This document shows, in pieces, positions 37,704 to 46,057 of a stretch of 64,000 bases of DNA (the first letter of the stretch is position 1; each line of letters starts with the position of its first letter). Location: the NCBI RefSeq assembly GCF_019801175.1, contig NZ_JAHVJR010000001.1, positions 124,001-188,000 on the forward strand. Direction: 5' to 3'. The translations under genes were made by a program, and so were the position numbers. This DNA is from Vannielia litorea (GTDB taxonomy: Bacteria; Pseudomonadota; Alphaproteobacteria; Rhodobacterales; Rhodobacteraceae). The notes beneath the pieces were generated by a model. The model saw only the letters and a list, made by a program, of their open reading frames with translations. It had not been told where the DNA came from and made no database searches.

Positions 37704-40496
37704 ATGAAAGACCTACCCACCTCCGTCACCTTCCTGCTCGACGGCAAGGAAGTCACCGCCTCCCCGGATGAAACCATCTGGCAGGTCGCCAAGCGGGAGG
37801 GCACCGCCATCCCGCACCTGTGCTACAAGGACGACCCCGAGTATCGCTCCGATGGCAACTGCCGCGCCTGCATGGTCGAGATCGAGGGCGAGCGCACCCT
37901 TGCCGCCTCCTGCAAACGCCGCGTCTCCGAGGGCCTCAAGGTTTCCACCGCCACCGACCGCGTCACCACCAACCGCCGCCTCGTCTTCGACCTGCTGGCC
38001 TCCGACATGCCCGCCCGCGACCAGTCCCCAAACCCGGACGCCCGCTTCTGGCGCCAGGCCGACCTCGCCGGCCTGACCGAAACCCACTTCCCCTCCACCC
38101 GCCCCGGCGCCCGCGCCGAAATCCCGGTGGACAGCATCTTCCACGACGCCTCCCACCCCTCCATCGCCGTCAACCTCGACGCCTGCATCTCCTGCACCCT
38201 CTGCGAGCGTGCCTGCCGTGACGTGCAGGTCAACGACGTGATCGGCATGGCCTCGCGCGGCACCGGCAACCTGCCCGTCTTCGACCAGAACGACCCGATG
38301 GGCCTTTCCTCCTGCGTCGCCTGCGGCGAATGCGTACAGGCCTGCCCCACCGGCGCGCTGATGGAAAAGACCTTGCTGAACGACGAGGCCACCAAGCGCA
38401 CCGAATACGCCGAGAAGAAGGTCGAGAGCGTCTGCCCCTTCTGCGGCGTCGGCTGCCAGACCGAGCTTTCCGTGAAGGACGGCAAGATCATCCAGGTCGA
38501 AGGCCGCAAAGGCCCCGCCAACCGGGGCAAGCTCTGCATCAAGGGCCGCTTCGGCTATGATTACGTCCTCTCCCCAGAGCGCCTGACCAAGCCGCTGATC
38601 CGCCGCGACGACGCCCCCAAGGACGCTCACGCCAAGCTCTCAACCGACCGCATCCACGAGGTCTTCCGCGAAGCCACATGGGAAGAGGCGCTGCAAAAAG
38701 CCTCCGGCGGCCTCAAAACCATCATCGACCGCGACGGCGGCCACGCCCTCGCCGGCTTCGGCTCCGCCAAGGGCACCAATGAAGAGGCATACCTCTTCCA
38801 GAAGCTCGTGCGCCAAGGCTTCGGCACCAACAACGTCGACCATTGCACCCGCCTCTGCCACGCCTCCTCGGTCGCCGCGCTGATGGAGGGCGTCGGCTCC
38901 GGCGCCGTCTCCGCCCCCTTCACCGATGCCGAGAAATCCGACTGCATCATCATCATCGGCGCGCGGCCTGAGCAAAACCACCCGGTCGCCGCGACCTACT
39001 TCAAACAGGCCGCCAAAAATGGCGCGACCCTCATCGTGATGGACCCGCGCAAACAGGGCCTGATGCGCCATGCCACCCACTCGGTCGTCTTCGAGCCGGG
39101 CCGCGACGTGGCCCTGCTCAACGCGATGATCCACACGATCATCGAGGAGGGGCTGACCGACGAGCAATACATCCAGGCCAATACCTCCGGCTTCGAGGCT
39201 CTGAAAGAAAAGGTCAAAGGCTTCACGCCCGAAGAGATGGCCCCGATCTGCGGCGTCCCCGCCGACGAGATCAAGGCCATCGCCCGCGCCTTCGGCAAGG
39301 CCGAGCGCGGCATCATCTTCTGGGGCATGGGCATCTCCCAGCACGTCCACGGCACCGACAATTCCCGCTGCCTGATCGCGCTCTCGCTCATCACCGGCCA
39401 CGTCGGCCGCCCCGGCACCGGGCTGCACCCCCTGCGCGGGCAAAACAACGTGCAAGGCGCCTCCGACGCAGGCCTCATCCCCATGTTTTACCCCGATTAC
39501 AAATCGGTGGAATCCGAAGCCCTCATCGAGAAATACGAAGACGCATGGGGCCGCCCGCTCGACCACGTGCGCGGCCTCACCGTGGTCGAGATCATGCACG
39601 CCATCCATGACGGCGAAATCAAGGGCATGTATGTGCAGGGCGAAAACCCGGCCATGTCCGACCCCGACCAGCACCACGCCCGCGCCGCCCTCGCCAGCCT
39701 CGAACACCTCGTGGTGCAGGATATCTTCTTCACTGAGACCGCATGGCACGCCGACGTGATCCTCCCCGCCTCCTCCCAGGCCGAGAAGCTGGGCACCTAC
39801 ACCAACTCAAACCGCCAGGTGCAGATCGGTCGCCCGGTGCTCGACCCGCCCGGCGAGGCCCGGCAGGACTGGGAGCTGATCCGCGATGTCGCCAATGGCA
39901 TCGGCTGCGGCTGGAGCTACACCGACGTCCCCGAGGTCTACGCCGAAATGGCCGCCCTCATGCCCTCGCTCGACCACATCAGCTGGGAGCGGATCGAGCG
40001 CGAAGGCTCCGTCACCTACCCGGCGGCGGCAGAGGACGAGCCGGGGCAGGAGGTCATCTTCACCGAGGGCTTCCCCACCGAAGATGGCCGAGCCCGCATC
40101 GTGCCCACCGATCTGGTGCCGCCCGACGAACTGCCCGATGACGAGTTCCCACTGGTGCTCACCACTGGCCGGATGCTGGAGCACTGGCACACGGGCGCGA
40201 TGACCCGCACCAGCCACGCGCTCAACGCGCAGGAGCCGGAGCCGGTGGTCTCGATGCATCCGCGCGACATCGGCCGCATGGGCTTCGAGCGGGGCCAGCA
40301 GGTGACGGTCGAAACCCGGCGCGGCGACATTACCCTCACACTGAGGGCTGACCGTGACGTGACACAGGGCATGCTCTTCATCCCCTTCTGCTTCCGCGAC
40401 GCGCCGGCCAACTTCCTGACCAACCCGCAGCTCGACCCCTTCGGCAAGATCCCCGAGTTCAAATTCGCCGCCGCCCGCATCCGCGCGGCGGAATAG
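37704..40496 (+). CDS. fdsA: Formate dehydrogenase alpha subunit (molybdenum, FdsA-like)
   Basis: The 930-residue catalytic subunit oxidises formate to CO2 at a bis-MGD molybdenum site and passes electrons to the fused diaphorase. It has a plant-type [2Fe-2S] domain (1-80, 'DGNCRACMVEIEG'), two ferredoxin [4Fe-4S] motifs ('CISCTLCERAC', 'CVACGECVQAC') and a further cluster ('CPFCGVGC'). The molybdopterin domain carries Mo-ligand Cys in 'HCTRLCHASSVAAL'; the ligand is Cys, not Sec. A C-terminal MopB domain ends the protein. AGACCCC-rich spacing gives no strong ribosome site. The accessory genes fdsC/fdhD and fdsD, usually next to fdsGBA, are not adjacent. Confidence 0.93.
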   Translation: MKDLPTSVTFLLDGKEVTASPDETIWQVAKREGTAIPHLCYKDDPEYRSDGNCRACMVEIEGERTLAASCKRRVSEGLKVSTATDRVTTNRRLVFDLLASDMPARDQSPNPDARFWRQADLAGLTETHFPSTRPGARAEIPVDSIFHDASHPSIAVNLDACISCTLCERACRDVQVNDVIGMASRGTGNLPVFDQNDPMGLSSCVACGECVQACPTGALMEKTLLNDEATKRTEYAEKKVESVCPFCGVGCQTELSVKDGKIIQVEGRKGPANRGKLCIKGRFGYDYVLSPERLTKPLIRRDDAPKDAHAKLSTDRIHEVFREATWEEALQKASGGLKTIIDRDGGHALAGFGSAKGTNEEAYLFQKLVRQGFGTNNVDHCTRLCHASSVAALMEGVGSGAVSAPFTDAEKSDCIIIIGARPEQNHPVAATYFKQAAKNGATLIVMDPRKQGLMRHATHSVVFEPGRDVALLNAMIHTIIEEGLTDEQYIQANTSGFEALKEKVKGFTPEEMAPICGVPADEIKAIARAFGKAERGIIFWGMGISQHVHGTDNSRCLIALSLITGHVGRPGTGLHPLRGQNNVQGASDAGLIPMFYPDYKSVESEALIEKYEDAWGRPLDHVRGLTVVEIMHAIHDGEIKGMYVQGENPAMSDPDQHHARAALASLEHLVVQDIFFTETAWHADVILPASSQAEKLGTYTNSNRQVQIGRPVLDPPGEARQDWELIRDVANGIGCGWSYTDVPEVYAEMAALMPSLDHISWERIEREGSVTYPAAAEDEPGQEVIFTEGFPTEDGRARIVPTDLVPPDELPDDEFPLVLTTGRMLEHWHTGAMTRTSHALNAQEPEPVVSMHPRDIGRMGFERGQQVTVETRRGDITLTLRADRDVTQGMLFIPFCFRDAPANFLTNPQLDPFGKIPEFKFAAARIRAAE

Positions 40497-40505
40497 GGCC
40501 GGGCC

Positions 40506-40540
40506 AAAAGAAAAGGGCAGGGGCCTCGGCCCCCACCCTT
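40506..40540 (-). terminator. Fasciclin-gene terminator (also 3' of fdsA)
   Basis: AAGGG-CA-GGGGCC (40513-40525) pairs with GGCCCC-CA-CCCTT (40528-40540) around a 2-nt loop and a symmetric internal loop. On the minus strand it is followed by TTCTTTT, a good intrinsic terminator for the fasciclin gene. Confidence 0.75.
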
Positions 40541-40572
40541 CCCGTGGCTACCCCGGGCTTCACTGGGTAGGT

Positions 40573-41064
40573 TCAGGGCAGCAGCACCTTGTCGATCACG
40601 TGGATCACGCCGTTGGAGGCCGCCACATCGGCAGTCACCACGCGGGCATCATTCACCCGCACACCGTGGGTGCCGTTGATCCGCAGCTTCCCGCCATTGG
40701 CCGTCAGCACGCTCACACGGCGCCCGGCCAGATCGGCCGCTTCGGCCCGGCCCGGCACCACGTGATAGGTCAGGATCGCGGTCAGCGTGTCGCGGTTCTC
40801 GGGCTTCAGCAGGTCTTCCACGGTGCCCGGCGGCAGCGCGGCAAAGGCCTCATCGGTGGGCGCGAACACGGTGTAGGGCCCCGGGCCTTGCAGCGTTTCC
40901 ACGAGCCCCGCCGCCGAAACCGCCGCCACCAGCGTCTCGAAGCTCCCGGCCGATTGCGCGACCTCCACGATATCCGGCCCGCTGTTGCTGCTCGGCGCGG
41001 TGCAGCCCGAAACGGCCAGCGCCAGCGCAACGGTGGCTGCCTTGGTGAGTGTGAAGATGTTCAT
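40573..41064 (-). CDS. Fasciclin-domain lipoprotein
   Basis: The 163-residue envelope protein has a lipoprotein signal peptide with lipobox 'LAVSGC' (C21) and one FAS1 domain (about 32-163). The FAS1 domain has 'FETLVAAVSAAGLVETLQGP', 'YTVFAPTDEAFAALPPGT', 'LTYHVVPG' and the C-terminal 'VIHVIDKVLLP'. FAS1 domains mediate adhesion or are secreted in bacteria. It is monocistronic, convergent with fdsA, with a terminator after its stop. Confidence 0.92.
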   Translation of the reverse strand: MNIFTLTKAATVALALAVSGCTAPSSNSGPDIVEVAQSAGSFETLVAAVSAAGLVETLQGPGPYTVFAPTDEAFAALPPGTVEDLLKPENRDTLTAILTYHVVPGRAEAADLAGRRVSVLTANGGKLRINGTHGVRVNDARVVTADVAASNGVIHVIDKVLLP

Positions 41065-41381
41065 GGGTCAGTCCTCCCTGATCAGATATCAGCCCCGCCC
41101 TATGTGCGGAGTTGAACCCAATACGGGTGAGGCCACGGCTCGGTTCACTTTTGCGAAGGGATCAGCCCCCGTCCGGCGCGCGTGCCCCAAAACCGAATGC
41201 GCCCGTCTCAGGGGAAGACGGGCGCTGTCGGCAAGGCCGCGGTGCGGGAGGGAGTTCCGACAAGCTCAACCCTAAGCCGAGCGCCGCCGCCGAACCACTC
41301 GCTGATTTGGGGGAGGCGGAATCAGGCGCGCTTCCACGCAAGGCGGCAGCTGATGTTTCTGGCGTGTCTAGGGGGAGATGG
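41065..41381. other. Intergenic region, no gene recognised
   Basis: About 317 nt between the fasciclin gene and tRNA-Thr. It should contain the fasciclin promoter. Frames across it are unlike any known protein. The sequence just beyond the tRNA 3' end (to its left on the plus strand) shows no strong terminator. Confidence 0.4.
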
Positions 41382-41453
41382 TGCTGTGAGAGAGGATTGA
41401 ACTCTCGACCTCACCCTTACCAAGGGTGTGCTCTACCACTGAGCTACCACAGC
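41382..41453 (-). tRNA. tRNA-Thr (anticodon GGU)
   Basis: The minus strand folds as a cloverleaf. Acceptor GCTGTGG pairs with TCACAGC plus discriminator A. The D-arm is 'GCTCAGTGGTAGAGC'. The anticodon stem CACCC/GGGTG has loop TTGGTAA (anticodon GGT), and the T-arm is GAGAG-TTCAATC-CTCTC. Length is 72 nt and the 3' CCA is not encoded. Confidence 0.93.
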
Positions 41454-41541
41454 ATTCTCAACCTGCGTTCCGTGCCTTCTTTGAGGCCCGGCGCAGCGTG
41501 AGGGGCGTTTTACATCTCTTGCGCGCACATGCAAGCCCCTC

Positions 41542-42513
41542 TCACGGCATTTTCGGCGACAATTTCATCAGGCCGCGCCATCCGAAGGCCCCGGCGAGGT
41601 CTGGCGCCGGAGCGCCCCGCCCTTGCTCGGCCAGAGCGTGCAGGCTTTGCATCAGCCGCGCCTCGACGCCTTCCTGCGTTTTCACGCGTTCCGGGTCCGG
41701 GTGGCCGCTGCCGAAACGGATGTAGGGGTTGGTGTTGAGCTCAAACACCGCCACGCCGCCTTCGGTCAGGCCAAAGTCCACCCGGCCAAACTGCTGTCCC
41801 GCCAGTGCCATGACCCGGCGCACCGTCTGCACATGGGGATAGGCGTGCATTTCGGCCTCATCAGCGGCGTATTGCGCCGCGCTGGCCGCACCCACCTCGC
41901 CCGATTTTGCCACCCAGTGGCGCTGGCTTACAGTGAGGGCAGGCACCACCTCGCCCGCCACCGCATAGGCCGCGCGCTTTCGAAATACCCCGCCTTCCCG
42001 CGCCAGCCCGGCGTATTCGATGAACATCAGATCGCTCAAGGTGTGCCCGGCCTTCAAGGCAGCCTCCAGCGCCGCTTCGGCCTCCTGCGCATTCTGCAGC
42101 AGGTCGCCTAGCACCCCGCGATGCGCCCAGCCGGTCCGCAGAAAGCACGGAAACCGCTCGGGCCGCTCCCCCAGTGCCGGCAGCCAGCAGCCAAACCGGT
42201 TGATCCCCTCCGCTTGTAGCGCCCGTAGCAGAGCCGCTCGGGGCAAAAACCGCGCCGGATCATTCAGCACCGGCCCCCCGGCCTCCAACGTGCGGGCGCG
42301 CAGGGTGGCGGCCACCTCCAGCCATGGCGGCGACATCCGCTCGAAATCGGTAAAGATCGCGCTCCCTGCGGGCAATCTGCGCCGCCGCGCCGCTGTCTCA
42401 TATGCCATGAGCTTGACCGCAAATCCCGTCGCCCGCGCCTTCCTGCGCACTTCCCTGAAAGTGTTGAGCCGCCGCGCGGTGGCATAGATGACGAGGCGGG
42501 GCAGGCTGGGCAT
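41542..42513 (-). CDS. ATP-grasp-fold protein divergent from the LKMGxK peptide gene
   Basis: The 323-residue protein has an ATP-grasp-like C-terminal half. 'RFPCFLRTGWAHRG' (about 120-133) is the likely nucleotide-binding strand/loop, 'LMFIEYAG' (162-169) the adenine-side strand, 'RKRAAYAVAGEVVPAL' the central strand pair, and 'FGRVDFGLTEGG' with 'VFELNTNPYI' (D246, E258, N260, N262) the Mg/ATP ligands. The N-terminal 110 residues are Arg-rich and unassigned. ATP-grasp enzymes form amide or ester bonds via acyl phosphates. It shares a 73-nt divergent control region with a repeat-bearing small peptide and an HExxH protein, so a role in modifying that peptide is my inference. The natural substrate is unknown. 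Confidence 0.72.
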   Translation of the reverse strand: MPSLPRLVIYATARRLNTFREVRRKARATGFAVKLMAYETAARRRRLPAGSAIFTDFERMSPPWLEVAATLRARTLEAGGPVLNDPARFLPRAALLRALQAEGINRFGCWLPALGERPERFPCFLRTGWAHRGVLGDLLQNAQEAEAALEAALKAGHTLSDLMFIEYAGLAREGGVFRKRAAYAVAGEVVPALTVSQRHWVAKSGEVGAASAAQYAADEAEMHAYPHVQTVRRVMALAGQQFGRVDFGLTEGGVAVFELNTNPYIRFGSGHPDPERVKTQEGVEARLMQSLHALAEQGRGAPAPDLAGAFGWRGLMKLSPKMP

Positions 42514-42526
42514 TCGATAGAGCTTC

Positions 42527-42556
42527 TTGACAGTCGAGTTGACCTAAAGGTTAATT
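42527..42556 (+). promoter_or_regulatory. Divergent promoter region of the LKMGxK peptide locus
   Basis: TTGACA (42527-42532) and GTTAAT (42550-42555) are 17 nt apart, a plausible sigma-70-type promoter about 30 nt before the peptide start. Overlapping it is an imperfect palindrome TTGACC-TAAA-GGTTAA (about 42539-42554), a possible operator. Confidence 0.45.
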
Positions 42557-42586
42557 CGGCCATCCAGATTGGGAAAGGACGTTTCG

Positions 42587-42784
42587 ATGACGATCAAACT
42601 TGATGAGACAAAGCTTCTCGGCTTCCGCCTTCAGGCAGAGGGATCCGACGGCCTGAAAATGGGCGGCAAGGGCGGCAATGCAATTGACGGCTTGAAGATG
42701 GGCGGCAAGGTCACCGGCCCGATGAGCCTGAAGATGGGCACCAAAGGTGGGGGCGTTCAGCCGCCCGCAGGGTCCATTGCCTGA
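42587..42784 (+). CDS. Candidate RiPP precursor peptide with three LKMGxK repeats
   Basis: A 65-residue peptide. Residues 1-19 ('MTIKLDETKLLGFRLQAEG') look like a leader. Residues 21-28 and 34-41 are identical DGLKMGGK units, and 46-53 is MSLKMGTK; linkers and the C-terminus are rich in Gly, Pro and Ser. It has no Cys and no membrane segment. GGAAAGGA lies about 7 nt before the ATG at 42587; an in-frame upstream ATG (42569) would bypass that site. An HExxH protein gene starts 9 nt after the stop, and an ATP-grasp gene diverges upstream. I do not recognise the peptide family. Lys, Met or Asp in the repeats are the obvious modification targets. Confidence 0.78.
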   Translation: MTIKLDETKLLGFRLQAEGSDGLKMGGKGGNAIDGLKMGGKVTGPMSLKMGTKGGGVQPPAGSIA

Positions 42785-42793
42785 CCTCTAAAG

Positions 42794-43765
42794 ATGACTC
42801 CTGAGTCATTGCTTGCTTTCCCGCCCGAGTCCGCTCGGGCGGGTTATGTCGATGAGCGGATGCATCGCGAGCTGGCCGCCAGTCTCGCTCACATCGCGCA
42901 GGCCTGTGATGATGCAGGCCATAATGCCTCTGCGCCGCTCTTCGAGGCTTCCCGCCGCCTTGAGAACCGCCGGGTCGGGCCTGAGGCTTTTGCCCGCTAC
43001 TACCTGATCGCTTCTGCCCTGCTGTCGGGCGATGAGGCCGGACTGGAGGCCGAGGCGGATGCCCTGCTGGCCGATGTCACCGCCGGGCGCGCGCCCTTCA
43101 CCGTCTCGCCCCGCGGCGGAGCCGGGGCGCTCGACGGGCTGATGGATGCGCTCATGGGCGAGGAGGCAACCAACTTCGCCCCCGTCCAGCCCGCAACCGC
43201 CGAGGCCTTCGCCGCCCGCCTCGCCGAAGGTCTTGAGCTGCTGAAAGAGGGGCTGCCAGCACTCCACGCCGAAATTACCACCATCACCCACCACGTCATC
43301 TGCGCCACCGCCCCACCCGGCGCGCAGATGCAGTTTGACGGCGCATCGCACTACCAGTTCTGGGGCCTGCTCCTGCTCAACCCCAGCTTTCACACCAATC
43401 GGCTCGCTATGGCCGAGGTGCTGGCGCACGAATGCGCCCACTCCCTGCTCTTCGGCCTCACCATCGACGAGCCGCTCACCCTGAACCCGGGCGATGCGCG
43501 ATTCACCTCGCCGCTGCGGCCCGACCCGCGCCCGATGGATGGCATCTACCACGCCACCTTCGTCTCCGCCCGCATGGCCTGGGCAATGGAGGGGCTAGTC
43601 GCCTCTGGACTGCTTTCCCCTGAAGAGACCGAGGCCGCCCGCGAGGCCGCCGCCAGCGACCGCGCCAACTTCGCCTCCGGCCTCTCCACCGTCGACGCCC
43701 ACGGCGACCTCTCGCCCACCGGCGCCGCCGTGCTGGCCCGCGCCCGCGACTGGATCGCCGCCTGA
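42794..43765 (+). CDS. HExxH-motif putative peptide-modification protein
   Basis: The 323-residue protein has H212-E-C-A-H216 in the context 'AEVLAHECAHSLLFG', with His253 ('GIYHATFVSARM') a candidate third metal ligand. The helical N-terminal part (1-160) is unassigned. This fits the HExxH-type family annotated as putative peptide-modification proteins and found near RiPP precursors. From memory, some HExxH proteins in RiPP clusters are iron/2-oxoglutarate-dependent peptide hydroxylases rather than proteases. The motif alone cannot decide between hydrolysis and oxidation. It starts 9 nt after the LKMGxK peptide stop, so the two form one transcription unit. Confidence 0.78.
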   Translation: MTPESLLAFPPESARAGYVDERMHRELAASLAHIAQACDDAGHNASAPLFEASRRLENRRVGPEAFARYYLIASALLSGDEAGLEAEADALLADVTAGRAPFTVSPRGGAGALDGLMDALMGEEATNFAPVQPATAEAFAARLAEGLELLKEGLPALHAEITTITHHVICATAPPGAQMQFDGASHYQFWGLLLLNPSFHTNRLAMAEVLAHECAHSLLFGLTIDEPLTLNPGDARFTSPLRPDPRPMDGIYHATFVSARMAWAMEGLVASGLLSPEETEAAREAAASDRANFASGLSTVDAHGDLSPTGAAVLARARDWIAA

Positions 43766-43813
43766 GCCTTCGCGGGGATGGACGCCGCGCGCCCCATCCC
43801 CTATTGCATTTCC

Positions 43814-43964
43814 ATGAGCAAAAGCGACAAACCGGCAGCGCCGCGCGAGGAGCGGCTGAAGCAGGCGCTCAAGGCCAACATGGCACGGCGCAAGGCGCAG
43901 GCAAAAGCGCGCGCCGGCAAGACAACAAGCGAAACGGCAGTATCGAGCGGTAAAGAGGGCGACA

Positions 43965-43972
<8 letters not shown>
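43814..43972 (+). CDS. Small basic protein preceding murA (52 aa)
   Basis: A 52-residue Lys/Arg/Ala-rich protein beginning 'MSKSDKPAAPREERLKQALK' with a basic helix 'ANMARRKAQAKARAGK'. Short basic frames of this kind often sit directly before murA in rhodobacteria; function unknown. Its last 8 nt overlap the murA start. No strong ribosome site is visible before the ATG at 43814. Confidence 0.6.
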
Positions 43973-45239
<1,267 letters not shown>

Positions 45240-45265
45240 GCCGCAGGCACGCCGGGAGAGAGGCC

Positions 45266-46057
45266 ATGCAGATCGCCCTCTGGCAAACCCGCCCGCAGCC
45301 CGGCATCGACCCGGCCCTCTCCGCGCTGGACGAGGCTGCCCGCGCCGCTGCACAGGCCGGGGCCGACCTGCTGGTCACCCCCGAGATGGCGCTGGGCGGC
45401 TATAACATCGGCGCCGCTGAGGTGGCAGCGAACGCCGAGCGGGCAGGGGAGGTGGCCGAGGCGCTCTCCGCCATCGCCCGCCGCCACGGCACTGCCCTCA
45501 CCGCCGGTCTGGCCCTGCCGTCTCCCGGCCCGCGCCCCTACAACGCCTGCGTCACGCTTGACGCCACGGGCCGTGAGCTGGCCCGCTACCACAAGGTCCA
45601 GCTCTTTGGCGAGGTCGATGCCGCCCAGTTCACCCCGGGCGACGCGCTCTCCCCCGTCTTCGACCTCTGCGGATGGAAGCTGGCGCTGGCGATCTGCTAC
45701 GACATCGAGTTCCCCGAGCTGGCCCGCGGCCTCGCCCTCCGCGGCGCCGAGCTGATCGTCACCCCCACCGCCAACATGGTGCCCTTCAGCAGCGTCAACA
45801 CCCGCCTTGTGCCCGCCCGCGCTGAGGAGAACACCACCTGCATCGCCTACTGCAACTACGTGGGCGCCGAAGGGGAGTTCACCTACAACGGCCTCTCCTG
45901 CGCCTGCGGGGCCGATGGCGCGGATATCGCCCGAGCCCCCGCCGCGCAGGAGGCCCTGCTCACCGCCACGCTCGACCGCGCCGCCCTTGCCCAAGCCCGC
46001 CGCGCCCAGCCCTATCTCTCCGCGCGCCGCGCCGATCTCTACCAAGGCCAGCCATGA
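45266..46057 (+). CDS. Carbon-nitrogen hydrolase (nitrilase superfamily), probable amidase
   Basis: The 263-residue cytosolic enzyme has the nitrilase-superfamily triad Glu40 ('LLVTPEMALGGY'), Lys110 ('ARYHKVQLFGE') and Cys144 ('LAICYDIEFPE'). It resembles aliphatic-amidase/omega-amidase-like members and hydrolyses a C-N bond of an amide or nitrile. Its stop overlaps the ATG of a tryptophan-2-monooxygenase-like flavoenzyme by 4 nt. That pairing suggests a two-step route: amino acid to amide (flavoenzyme), then amide to acid (this enzyme). Confidence 0.88.
   Translation: MQIALWQTRPQPGIDPALSALDEAARAAAQAGADLLVTPEMALGGYNIGAAEVAANAERAGEVAEALSAIARRHGTALTAGLALPSPGPRPYNACVTLDATGRELARYHKVQLFGEVDAAQFTPGDALSPVFDLCGWKLALAICYDIEFPELARGLALRGAELIVTPTANMVPFSSVNTRLVPARAEENTTCIAYCNYVGAEGEFTYNGLSCACGADGADIARAPAAQEALLTATLDRAALAQARRAQPYLSARRADLYQGQP

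Noticed and set aside
37642..37707. A 21-codon frame overlapping the fdsGB stop and the fdsA start
   Set aside because: ATG overlaps the upstream stop and its stop overlaps the downstream start, but the content is mostly the inverted repeat and there is no conserved pattern; probably incidental.
42569..42586. Earlier ATG for the LKMGxK peptide
   Set aside because: It lies within the GGAAAGGA ribosome site region; the ATG at 42587 has proper spacing and gives a standard leader.
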